A DNA stretch of 6,638 bases from Flavobacteriales bacterium (lineage in GTDB: Bacteria > Bacteroidota > Bacteroidia > Flavobacteriales > Flavobacteriaceae), in NCBI GenBank assembly GCA_027008965.1, contig JALVDN010000419.1:1-6638 (forward strand), read 5' to 3'. The translations under genes and the position numbers were made by a program. This document shows, in pieces, positions 1 to 5,776 of the stretch. The first letter of the stretch is position 1. Every line of letters starts with the position of its first letter. Under the pieces are notes generated by a model, which was not told the origin of the DNA, made no database searches, and was given only the letters and a program-made list of their open reading frames with translations.

Positions 1-2219
1 GTTCGGCCAATATCACGGTCAATCGTTTAAGAGCCAACGAATATTTTCACAATTATCCCGGCGACCCCGACATAGTGGATGACAACACTAATTTTACAGT
101 AATTGACAAAAACCCCGAAATAGAATACGGTATTGCCTATGCCACCGGTACAAACGGACAACTACGTAAACCCATCATCATCACCGATGGATATGATCCC
201 GGGGATGAAAGGAAGCCTACACATATTTATAGGGATTTTAGAAACCTTATTGATTTACTAAGAAATAATGGATATGATGTCATCATTGCCAATTTTCCAC
301 GTTATCTGATCGGTCAAAAACGCGAAAGTTTTATCATCAAACATCACAATGGGGGGCCGGATGTGAATGATGTGGTCTATTTTTATGTGGATTACTATCG
401 AGAAGGCGGTGACGATTACATAGAAAGAAATGCCAAGGCTTTGGAAGCATTAATCCGTCATCTTAATGCCGAGTTAGCCGCCAACGGTAGTCAAGAACAA
501 CTGGTGGTGATAGGTCCCAGCATGGGAGGATTAATCACCCGTTATGCTTTGGCCGAGATGGAACAAAACGGGGAGAATCACAATACCCGTTTGTGGGTTG
601 CTTTTGATGCCCCTTTTCAAGGCGCAAATATTCCTGCGGCTTATCAATTTGCGTTAAAATATTATAATACATATTCCAATCAATTTATTAGATTCACTCC
701 AGGACTAAATGATACTTTAAGGGATGATTTTGGTATTTATGACGGCCTTAGAAATTTATATCGTCCTGCACCTCAACAAATGTTAGTTGATCATTTACGC
801 TCAGTATCTAATAATGTGATGCGTGGTGGTTCACCCCATTTCCGAAGTCGTTTTATGCAAAACCTTAATGCAATGGGATATCCGCATTTGTGTAGAAAAG
901 TGGCTTTAATAAACGGAAGTTTCACCGGCCATACCTATGCCTCACCGGCTTCATCTATTGTGGATGTACAAATATACCTTGATTTAATAATTACTTCAGC
1001 TCTTTTTGAATTAAATCTAAATTTTTCAGGTACTTCTGGTACGAATGAAGCACTTCATGTGTATCTACCAAGAGCTATTAGAGCATATACAGGTTTTGGA
1101 AATGCGCATAAATTTATTTATTCAGAGGGAGCCAAAGGAAGTGTGGATGTATCTCCCGGAAGTTACTATGCTCTCCCTATTACCAATAATTCAGGTGATC
1201 CATTAACTCCGGATAATTTTACTCCATTTAGTATTGCCTATACGGGATTCAATTATCATTTCCATTTGACTATTAATAGTCCTTTTTTCTCCTTTATACC
1301 CACTAAAAGCGCCTTGGATTTCCAAGGTAATCCTAGGCTGAATGAAGATTTATGCGCCAACTATGGCGATTTGGTGCTGACTAATCATACGCCTTTTGAT
1401 TCATATTATGCACCCACTGAAAACCAAGCCCATATTTCGCTTGACAGTGAAGCGATAACCTGGCTCATGGAAGAGATAAACGGTAATCCGCAACCACCTC
1501 AACCACAAAATTGCGATGTACAGTTAATTTTAACAGGTCCTCGTCAACTCTGTCCGGGAGATCAAGGTGTTTATCAAACCAATATACCCGTAACTTGGAC
1601 TGTTACCAACTTAAACATTATAAGTCAAACACCTACTCAATTGGTAGTAGAAAAAACCAATCCTGTAAACCTATCGGAAGTTCATGCTGTTTCTTCCAAC
1701 GGACAAGTTCAAAGTCTGACCGTATATTGTCATCCGGTGATAGATACGGATGTGATGGATCATACCGTACATTTGGTATCGGGCGATAATAGTATTTCAT
1801 TAAATGATCAAAATATCACCGATGTAATCTGGGAACAAACCCATGGAAATGCCTCCATGACTTTTGCCGATGCAAGCGAAGCCCGTTTTGTGGGAGGTGA
1901 TTATTACGGTACTGTAACCGTGACCAACAACAAAGGCTCCACCACCAAAGTGTTTTTCGGTCCCGATCCCGACCAATGTTATATCATTAAAAAAGTGGGC
2001 GAGGATAAATTTCAAGTGATAGACCGTTGTAGTGGTTATACGGTCATTGCCACCATGCCACTCAAAGAGATTTATGATGAAATGGGTACCAAACTGGGAG
2101 ATGTGCCGGTGGTAAATGATAAACTGGATGTTAGTCAAAGCGGCAACAGCGGTGACATTCGTATTATCCGGGTGAATGTAAACGGAGAAACCGTAACTAA
2201 ACGTTTTATCAAAGATTAA
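1..2219 (+). CDS. Secreted alpha/beta-hydrolase (lipase/esterase-like) with C-terminal T9SS-type sorting tail, 5' partial
   Basis: The frame is open to the left edge (first full codon at 3), so 738 codons are visible. A GTG at 75 is an internal codon, not a convincing start. Counting from that GTG: residues 33-43 (PIIITDGYDPG) resemble the first strand and oxyanion region of a hydrolase; GPSMG at 147-151 is a nucleophile elbow with Ser149 (codon 519-521); FDAPFQGANIP at 177-187 and FIPTKSALD at 407-415 resemble conserved blocks of Bacteroidota esterases; His453 (codon 1431) in NQAHISL is the likely catalytic His. The acid residue was not assigned. A PQPPQPQ linker (472-478) leads to one or two Ig-like beta domains (about 480-630), then a last 80 residues with IYDEMG and a TKRFIKD end, resembling a type A T9SS domain. 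Likely exported and surface-bound or released. Substrate unknown. Hydrolase fold is confident; the T9SS tail is probable, since GDIRIIRV replaces the usual GIYIVRV-like strand. Confidence 0.85.
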   Translation, partial: SANITVNRLRANEYFHNYPGDPDIVDDNTNFTVIDKNPEIEYGIAYATGTNGQLRKPIIITDGYDPGDERKPTHIYRDFRNLIDLLRNNGYDVIIANFPRYLIGQKRESFIIKHHNGGPDVNDVVYFYVDYYREGGDDYIERNAKALEALIRHLNAELAANGSQEQLVVIGPSMGGLITRYALAEMEQNGENHNTRLWVAFDAPFQGANIPAAYQFALKYYNTYSNQFIRFTPGLNDTLRDDFGIYDGLRNLYRPAPQQMLVDHLRSVSNNVMRGGSPHFRSRFMQNLNAMGYPHLCRKVALINGSFTGHTYASPASSIVDVQIYLDLIITSALFELNLNFSGTSGTNEALHVYLPRAIRAYTGFGNAHKFIYSEGAKGSVDVSPGSYYALPITNNSGDPLTPDNFTPFSIAYTGFNYHFHLTINSPFFSFIPTKSALDFQGNPRLNEDLCANYGDLVLTNHTPFDSYYAPTENQAHISLDSEAITWLMEEINGNPQPPQPQNCDVQLILTGPRQLCPGDQGVYQTNIPVTWTVTNLNIISQTPTQLVVEKTNPVNLSEVHAVSSNGQVQSLTVYCHPVIDTDVMDHTVHLVSGDNSISLNDQNITDVIWEQTHGNASMTFADASEARFVGGDYYGTVTVTNNKGSTTKVFFGPDPDQCYIIKKVGEDKFQVIDRCSGYTVIATMPLKEIYDEMGTKLGDVPVVNDKLDVSQSGNSGDIRIIRVNVNGETVTKRFIKD

Positions 2220-2228
2220 TTAATTGCA

Positions 2229-2239
2229 TAATTTTTGTA
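2229..2239 (+). promoter_or_regulatory. Probable -7 promoter element of the first lipoprotein gene
   Basis: TAATTTTTGTA resembles the Bacteroidota -7 element (TAnnTTTG) with one mismatch. Its G (2237) lies 32 bases before the ATG at 2269. No clear TTG -33 element was found upstream. The same core recurs before three other genes in the window. No terminator is visible between the hydrolase stop (2219) and this element, so read-through from upstream is also possible. Confidence 0.55.
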
Positions 2240-2268
2240 TTAAACTTAACCAATAAAACCTCAAAAAA

Positions 2269-2856
2269 ATGAAAGCAATATCCAAAATTCTATTTATATT
2301 TTTCTTCTTGTTGATGCTCTCCTCTTGCAGGGACAAGCTCAATAATAACATAGGCGAAGACGGTTTACCTCATGGCGAAAATTCCATGTATTATTATGTG
2401 GACGGGCAATTGGTGATACCCGAAACTAATTATATGGGGAGCTTAATTTTATGGGCCGTTTCTTACAACTATTGCCCGGCCTATAGTCAAAATTCAGGTG
2501 CTCTGGAACTGATGGATTCCAATGGTTTATTTATATTAATAACTAATTTAAGAGAAGGGCGCCATGATTTTCAACAGGCTCATTGGGAATCGTGTTATTA
2601 TTCTAATGGAACTTCTGCCTTTTTAGATGTGGAGCAAACAGACCCGGATGGTGTGGTGCGTACTTATCCATGGTACACCCGTCCCGGTTCGGGTTACATT
2701 CAATTTGATTATGTTTCGCCCGACAAAAAGAAATTCAAAGGAACTTTTGAAATGACCGTATATCACAGTGTGACCGGTGAGGAAAAACATATTACGGACG
2801 GGCATTTTAATATCAATCTGGAAAAACTTCATCAATTTGGATCGGGAAATGGTTAA
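2269..2856 (+). CDS. Lipoprotein of unknown function, copy 1 (possibly DUF6252-like)
   Basis: 195 residues. A lysine near the start, a hydrophobic stretch (8-16) and the lipobox LSSC with Cys20 show a signal peptidase II lipoprotein; after Cys20 comes RDKLNNN. The protein should be anchored in the inner or outer membrane; the side it faces cannot be read from the sequence. Residues 52-120 differ strongly from copy 2. Cys69 and Cys109 in this variable part are kept in both copies and could form a disulfide. The C-terminal part (GYIQFDYVSPDKKKFKGTF, then ITDGHFNINLEKL) resembles the end of DUF6252-type Bacteroidota lipoproteins, where a GTF strand is followed by a TDGxF strand; this family call is from memory and tentative. 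The start is supported by the promoter element 32 bases upstream and by the identical start of copy 2. No enzyme motif was seen. Confidence 0.9.
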   Translation: MKAISKILFIFFFLLMLSSCRDKLNNNIGEDGLPHGENSMYYYVDGQLVIPETNYMGSLILWAVSYNYCPAYSQNSGALELMDSNGLFILITNLREGRHDFQQAHWESCYYSNGTSAFLDVEQTDPDGVVRTYPWYTRPGSGYIQFDYVSPDKKKFKGTFEMTVYHSVTGEEKHITDGHFNINLEKLHQFGSGNG

Positions 2857-2899
2857 GTAGGTTAAATTTTTTTCAAATAATTTAATCAATCATTTTAGT

Positions 2900-2911
2900 A
2901 TGATTTTTGTA
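2900..2911 (+). promoter_or_regulatory. Probable -7 promoter element of the second lipoprotein gene
   Basis: ATGATTTTTGTA, with its G at 2909, lies 32 bases before the ATG at 2941, the same distance as in copy 1. It was duplicated together with the gene, so each lipoprotein can be transcribed alone. No clear -33 TTG was found. The preceding 2857-2899 stretch is AT-rich, with only a weak AT-only inverted repeat (2862-2868 with 2879-2885) and no convincing terminator. Confidence 0.55.
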
Positions 2912-2940
2912 TTAAAAATAACCAGTAAAACCTCAAAAAA

Positions 2941-3528
2941 ATGAAAGCAACATCCAAAAATCTATTTATATTTTTCTTCTTGTTGATGCTCTCCTCTTGC
3001 AGGGACAAGCTCAATAATAACATAGGCGAAGACGGTTTACCTCATGGTGAAAATTCCATGTATTATTATGTGGACGGGCAATTGGTGATACCTAAGACAA
3101 AATATTCGGGTATAAATACTTTTTATGCTATTGATTATTCTTATTGTTCATCATATTCAAATCATACAGGTTGGTTAATATTAAGAAATTCTGAAAGATT
3201 AAGGATATTAATATCCGATTTAAGTGAAGGACGCCATGATTTTCAGCAAGCACATTGGCAATTATGTAGGTTTGCTGGTGGAACATCTGCGTATTTAAGT
3301 GTTGAACAAACAGACCCGGATGGTGTGGTGCGTACTTATCCATGGTACACCCGTCCCGGTTCGGGTTACATTCAATTTGATTATGTTTCGCCCGACAAAA
3401 AGAAATTCAAAGGGACTTTTGAAATGACCGTATATCACAGTGTGACCGGTGAGGAAAAACATATTACGGACGGGCATTTTAATATCAATTTGGAAAAACT
3501 TCATCAGTTTGGAGTGATAAATGATTAA
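2941..3528 (+). CDS. Lipoprotein of unknown function, copy 2 (possibly DUF6252-like)
   Basis: 195 residues, a tandem paralogue of the gene at 2269. The signal peptide and lipobox (LSSC, Cys20) are the same apart from two substitutions (residues 4 and 7). Residues 1-51 match copy 1 at 49 of 51 positions and residues 121-191 match at 71 of 71. Residues 52-120 match at only 35 of 69 by my count, with no gap. Conserved inside the variable part are Cys69, Cys109 and the block EGRHDFQQAHW (96-106). The exposed-looking hydrophobic and charged residues between them change most. The last four residues differ (VIND against SGNG). The gene is followed by a strong hairpin terminator. Function unknown; possibly a surface or periplasmic binding protein, or a partner of the upstream secreted hydrolase, inferred from position only. 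Confidence 0.9.
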   Translation: MKATSKNLFIFFFLLMLSSCRDKLNNNIGEDGLPHGENSMYYYVDGQLVIPKTKYSGINTFYAIDYSYCSSYSNHTGWLILRNSERLRILISDLSEGRHDFQQAHWQLCRFAGGTSAYLSVEQTDPDGVVRTYPWYTRPGSGYIQFDYVSPDKKKFKGTFEMTVYHSVTGEEKHITDGHFNINLEKLHQFGVIND

Positions 3529-3547
3529 TAAAAATTACATATAAAGC

Positions 3548-3585
3548 AAACAAAGCTCCACCCTAATTCCGGGTGGGCTTTGTTT
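3548..3585. terminator. Bidirectional rho-independent-type terminator
   Basis: A 9-bp arm (AAACAAAGC, 3548-3556, with GCTTTGTTT, 3577-3585) stacks on a 6-bp arm (CCACCC, 3558-3563, with GGGTGG, 3571-3576). There is one bulged T (3557) and a 7-base loop. The 3' arm is T-rich on both strands. It sits 19 bases after the second lipoprotein stop and 38 bases past the stop of the convergent PAP2 gene, so it can end both transcripts. Confidence 0.88.
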
Positions 3586-3623
3586 TGATATATCAGTGCA
3601 TTTGATTAGGTGTTCATTTTTAA

Positions 3624-4142
3624 CTAATATTCCAACCGTCGCACAAAAAAAACATAAACCACATAACTCACCGCCAACCCCAAAACCATTCCCGCCAAAA
3701 CATCCGTGGGATAATGCACCCCGAATGCCATACGTGTGTAAGCAATTAATAGGGCCCAAAGGAAAAAGAAAAGAAATATCATTTTATTTTTGGTGACAAA
3801 CCACAAGGAAAACAACAACGCAAAAACTTCCGTGCTATGCCCCGAAGGAAAAGAATAGCCCCCACCCGAAGTCAATGCTTCCACATTTTCCATGACGTCA
3901 TAAGGACGTAAACGCTGAAAAAAAAGTTTGAATAAATTGGCTAAGCCTGCTCCCAGGAGAATACTCCAAAAAGGAACGTAGAAATACATGGCGGGATATT
4001 TCTTGGCTATAAAAACAAGATAGGCCAAAACAAGCAGGGTTAATATTGTCAATACAGTATTATATTCCGTCAAAAACAGAAGAAAATCATCCCAAGACGT
4101 GAGCCTGTTTTGATATAAAAATTCCACTACCTGTTTGTCCAT
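3624..4142 (-). CDS. PAP2-family membrane phosphatase
   Basis: 172 residues, usual for a small single-domain PAP2 (type 2 phosphatidic acid phosphatase) protein. All three signature motifs are present: K72-x6-R79-P80 (KLFFQRLRP), P99-S100-G101-H102 (SFPSGHS), and R137-x5-H143-x3-D147 (TRMAFGVHYPTD), with Thr in place of the usual Ser before Arg137. His102 and His143 would be the catalytic pair. About five hydrophobic segments (roughly 27-47, 50-70, 102-118, 121-135, 147-168) place it in the inner membrane. The substrate is probably a lipid phosphate or undecaprenyl pyrophosphate; the sequence does not decide which. Ten bases separate its start from the stop of the upstream PLP-enzyme gene and no promoter element was found in between, so it is probably co-transcribed. 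It ends with TAG. Confidence 0.92.
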   Translation of the reverse strand: MDKQVVEFLYQNRLTSWDDFLLFLTEYNTVLTILTLLVLAYLVFIAKKYPAMYFYVPFWSILLGAGLANLFKLFFQRLRPYDVMENVEALTSGGGYSFPSGHSTEVFALLFSLWFVTKNKMIFLFFFLWALLIAYTRMAFGVHYPTDVLAGMVLGLAVSYVVYVFFVRRLEY

Positions 4143-4152
4143 CTACCCGGCT

Positions 4153-5370
4153 TTACAAGCTCTTTTCGGGTTGCATTTCCGAGAGGATTTCTTTGATTTT
4201 GGCAAGTGTGCGCCGGATGTCAAAATCCAAACCCACGGACATACGCACCATGCCTTCGCTCAAACCCATCTCTTTTTGTTCTTCTTCGGGAATTTCACTT
4301 GATGTTCCCTTGCCGGGTGCATTGAACAAAGTTTTGTAGAATCCCAAACTAACAGCCAAATAACCTACATTTTTTTGCTGCAAGCGTTCCATAAACCGGT
4401 TGGCACGTTCGGAAGTCTCCAAGTCAATGGTGAGCATACCGCCGAAACCGAATTCGGGATTCATCATTTTTTTGAATGTCTCATGCTGCGGGTGTGAAGC
4501 CAGTCCCGGATATTTGATTTTCAAACCTTCTTTTTCCAAATTTTCAGCCAAAAACATGGCATTTTGGCTGTGTTTCACCATCCGCACCGGAAGGGTATGC
4601 AGGTTTTTCAAAACTTCCGCCGCACGGAGACTGTCCATCACGGGACCCAACAACATGGCGGCACCGTCGTTTACATTGCGCAAGTCTTCAATAAATTCCT
4701 CAGTGCCGCAAACCACTCCGCCCACCATATCATTCATTCCGTTAATGAATTTAGTGAGACTATGAATGACAATATCCGCTCCCAGCCGGGCCGGTGTAAA
4801 AATCAAAGGGGTGAAAGTGTTGTCCACCACCAAGGGAATATTGTGTTTTTTGGCGATTTTGGAAAGGGCGGGAATGTCGGCCACTTCCAAAAGCGGATTG
4901 CTCAAAACTTCCGTATAAATCATTTTGGTATTGGGCCGGATAGCTTCGGCCACTTTCTCCGGCTTGGTAATGTCTACAAAGCTGACATCCACCCCGAATT
5001 TGGGAAGAAAGTTTTTGAGAAAGGCATAGGTTCCGCCGTAAATGGTACGTGCCGTGACGATGTGGTCGCCGGCCTTGGCCAAATGCATGATCACCGAGGT
5101 GATGGCACCCATCCCCGATGCGGTGGCCAAAGCCGATTCGGTGTTTTCCATGCGTGCTATGGCTGTGGAAAGATAGTGGGTAGAAGGGCTTGAATGTCTT
5201 GAATATAAGTAGCAGGCGTCCGTTTTGCCTTCAAAGGTTTCCAACATGGTTTGGGCACGCAGAAAAGTATAGGTTGCCGAATCGGAAATGGAAGGGTTGA
5301 CGCCCCCGTATTCGCCGAAAAATTGAAGGTCTTGTATTTCGTCGGCCGGACGGTGGTTTTTCTTTTTCAT
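4153..5370 (-). CDS. Trans-sulfuration-family PLP enzyme (cystathionine gamma-synthase / methionine gamma-lyase type)
   Basis: 405 residues from the chosen start; about 400 is normal for the family. Numbered from the longest ORF start (5409): the YSR motif (69-71) contacts PLP phosphate of the neighbouring subunit, IYGGTYAF (123-130) holds the stacking Tyr124, Asp196 pairs with the pyridine nitrogen, Lys220 in HSLTKFINGMND is the PLP Schiff-base lysine, and Arg389 in MVRMSVGLD binds the substrate carboxylate. Typical reactions are gamma-replacement or gamma-elimination on homoserine esters, cystathionine or methionine. The position matching the catalytic Cys of classical methionine gamma-lyase is Gly126, so that activity should not be assumed. 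ATGs at 5409, 5388 and 5370 are in frame. I chose 5370 because a promoter element overlaps 5397-5409 and its distance to 5370 (29 bases) matches the other genes here. First gene of an operon with PAP2. Confidence 0.92.
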   Translation of the reverse strand: MKKKNHRPADEIQDLQFFGEYGGVNPSISDSATYTFLRAQTMLETFEGKTDACYLYSRHSSPSTHYLSTAIARMENTESALATASGMGAITSVIMHLAKAGDHIVTARTIYGGTYAFLKNFLPKFGVDVSFVDITKPEKVAEAIRPNTKMIYTEVLSNPLLEVADIPALSKIAKKHNIPLVVDNTFTPLIFTPARLGADIVIHSLTKFINGMNDMVGGVVCGTEEFIEDLRNVNDGAAMLLGPVMDSLRAAEVLKNLHTLPVRMVKHSQNAMFLAENLEKEGLKIKYPGLASHPQHETFKKMMNPEFGFGGMLTIDLETSERANRFMERLQQKNVGYLAVSLGFYKTLFNAPGKGTSSEIPEEEQKEMGLSEGMVRMSVGLDFDIRRTLAKIKEILSEMQPEKSL

Positions 5371-5396
5371 GGTGAAAGGATTTCTCATGCTCAATT

Positions 5397-5409
5397 TACA
5401 AAAAATCAT
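5397..5409 (-). promoter_or_regulatory. Probable -7 promoter element of the PLP-enzyme/PAP2 operon
   Basis: Read on the minus strand it is ATGATTTTTTGTA, the same element as before the lipoprotein and peptidase genes with one extra T. Its G (5399) is 29 bases before the ATG at 5370 and 11 before the ATG at 5388. If transcription begins a few bases past the element, the ATG at 5409 lies upstream of the mRNA and cannot be the start codon. Confidence 0.55.
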
Positions 5410-5736
5410 TCAAAATGATGTTTGGTTTTCTCATGGTGGGTATAAAATGTACGAGGGATATTTTTTTAGCATGAAAATTTCAGTGGGTTGTTTGGCTATA
5501 AATATTTTTAGTGTGTCCGGGTTTTTAAAATTGCGCCGGCGGGTGAGCCGGAATCCTTGCGCAGACAACATGCATTTTTTGTGCGACGGCGGAGGCTCCG
5601 AGCTATGACGAGGAGACCCCGCACGGCGCGAAACAAAAAAGCATGGTGGCAAGCAAGATTTGAGGCGAACACGCCATAAGGCGCCCTATAAAACTTTATG
5701 ATTCATGTGAATGAAATAAGGTTTCACCCGAAAGGA
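5410..5736. other. Divergent intergenic region without a supported gene
   Basis: This stretch separates the leftward PLP-enzyme operon from the rightward M1 peptidase gene. The first part (5461-5530) is AT-rich, 20 G/C in 70 bases. The middle holds the GC-rich palindromic block listed separately. The last part has a small hairpin, GGCG-AACA-CGCC (5664-5675), a GGCGCC palindrome (5680-5685) and a weak inverted repeat TTCAT-GTGA-ATGAA (5702-5715). Short frames here have low-complexity products rich in Pro, Arg and Ser and no start support, so I call no gene. It may also hold regulatory sites for both promoters. Confidence 0.6.
5531..5644. repeat. GC-rich imperfect palindromic block, possible dispersed intergenic repeat
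   Basis: Positions 5531-5630 contain 65 G/C in 100 bases against 29% just before. One hairpin pairs CCGGC (5536-5540) with GCCGG (5547-5551), and outer TGCG (5532-5535) can pair with CGCA. A second nested palindrome pairs ATGCATTTTTTG (5570-5581) with CAAAAAAGCAT (5634-5644), one unpaired A, and then GTGCG (5581-5585) with CGCAC (5620-5624). Inside lies CGGAGGCTCCG (5590-5600). It is not a normal terminator, as no T-run directly follows a stem. Candidates are a dispersed palindromic repeat of the kind scattered between Bacteroidota genes or a structured RNA; neither is proven. Confidence 0.55.
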
Positions 5737-5748
5737 ATGATTTTTGTA
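5737..5748 (+). promoter_or_regulatory. Probable -7 promoter element of the M1 peptidase gene
   Basis: ATGATTTTTGTA is identical over 12 bases to the element before the second lipoprotein gene. Its G (5746) is 31 bases before the ATG at 5777. No clear TTG -33 box was found at the expected distance. Confidence 0.55.
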
Positions 5749-5776
5749 ACTTACAGCAATTAAAAAATTCACCGGG

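Larger units (their letters stand above)
2231..3522 (+). repeat. Tandem duplication, two units with 672-base period
   Basis: Unit 1 (about 2231-2850) and unit 2 (about 2903-3522) align without gaps. The copied stretch includes the promoter element and leader: 35 of 38 bases match in 2231-2268 against 2903-2940. The first coding block (2269-2420) has 3 differences in 152 bases. The last block (2635-2841) has 3 differences in 207 bases, all silent. The middle (2421-2634) is strongly diverged although its length is unchanged. The sequences after each stop codon are unrelated. Confidence 0.95.

Noticed and set aside
75..77. GTG as start codon of the hydrolase gene
   Set aside because: The same frame is open to the left edge with sensible coding sequence (ANEYFHNYPGDPDI before it), and there is no signal peptide after it. 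The gene starts outside the window.
2862..2885. Inverted repeat TTAAATT/AATTTAA between the lipoprotein genes as a terminator
   Set aside because: The stem is only seven A/T pairs with a 10-base loop and no following T-run, which is too weak and expected by chance in AT-rich DNA.
3535..3796. Small frames over the terminator and the PAP2 3' end
   Set aside because: They overlap the hairpin and the conserved PAP2 coding sequence and have no recognisable product.
4400..5193. Two long rightward frames opposite the PLP-enzyme gene
   Set aside because: They lie antisense to a clearly conserved enzyme, and their products show no family motif. They are shadows of its codon use.
5532..5580. GC hairpin followed by TTTTTT as an intrinsic terminator
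   Set aside because: About eleven bases separate the stem from the T-run, and no rightward gene ends upstream of it; the adjacent gene runs away to the left.
5531..5640. tRNA or other known RNA gene in the GC-rich block
   Set aside because: No cloverleaf with acceptor, anticodon and T-arm (GTTCGA-like) sequence could be built, and no riboswitch core was recognised.
5431..5652. Short leftward frame in the intergenic region (73 codons)
   Set aside because: It runs through the palindromic GC block and AT-rich DNA. The product is a Pro/Ser/Arg-rich mix with no start signal, and it overlaps the region of the promoter elements. It is probably a translation of a noncoding repeat.
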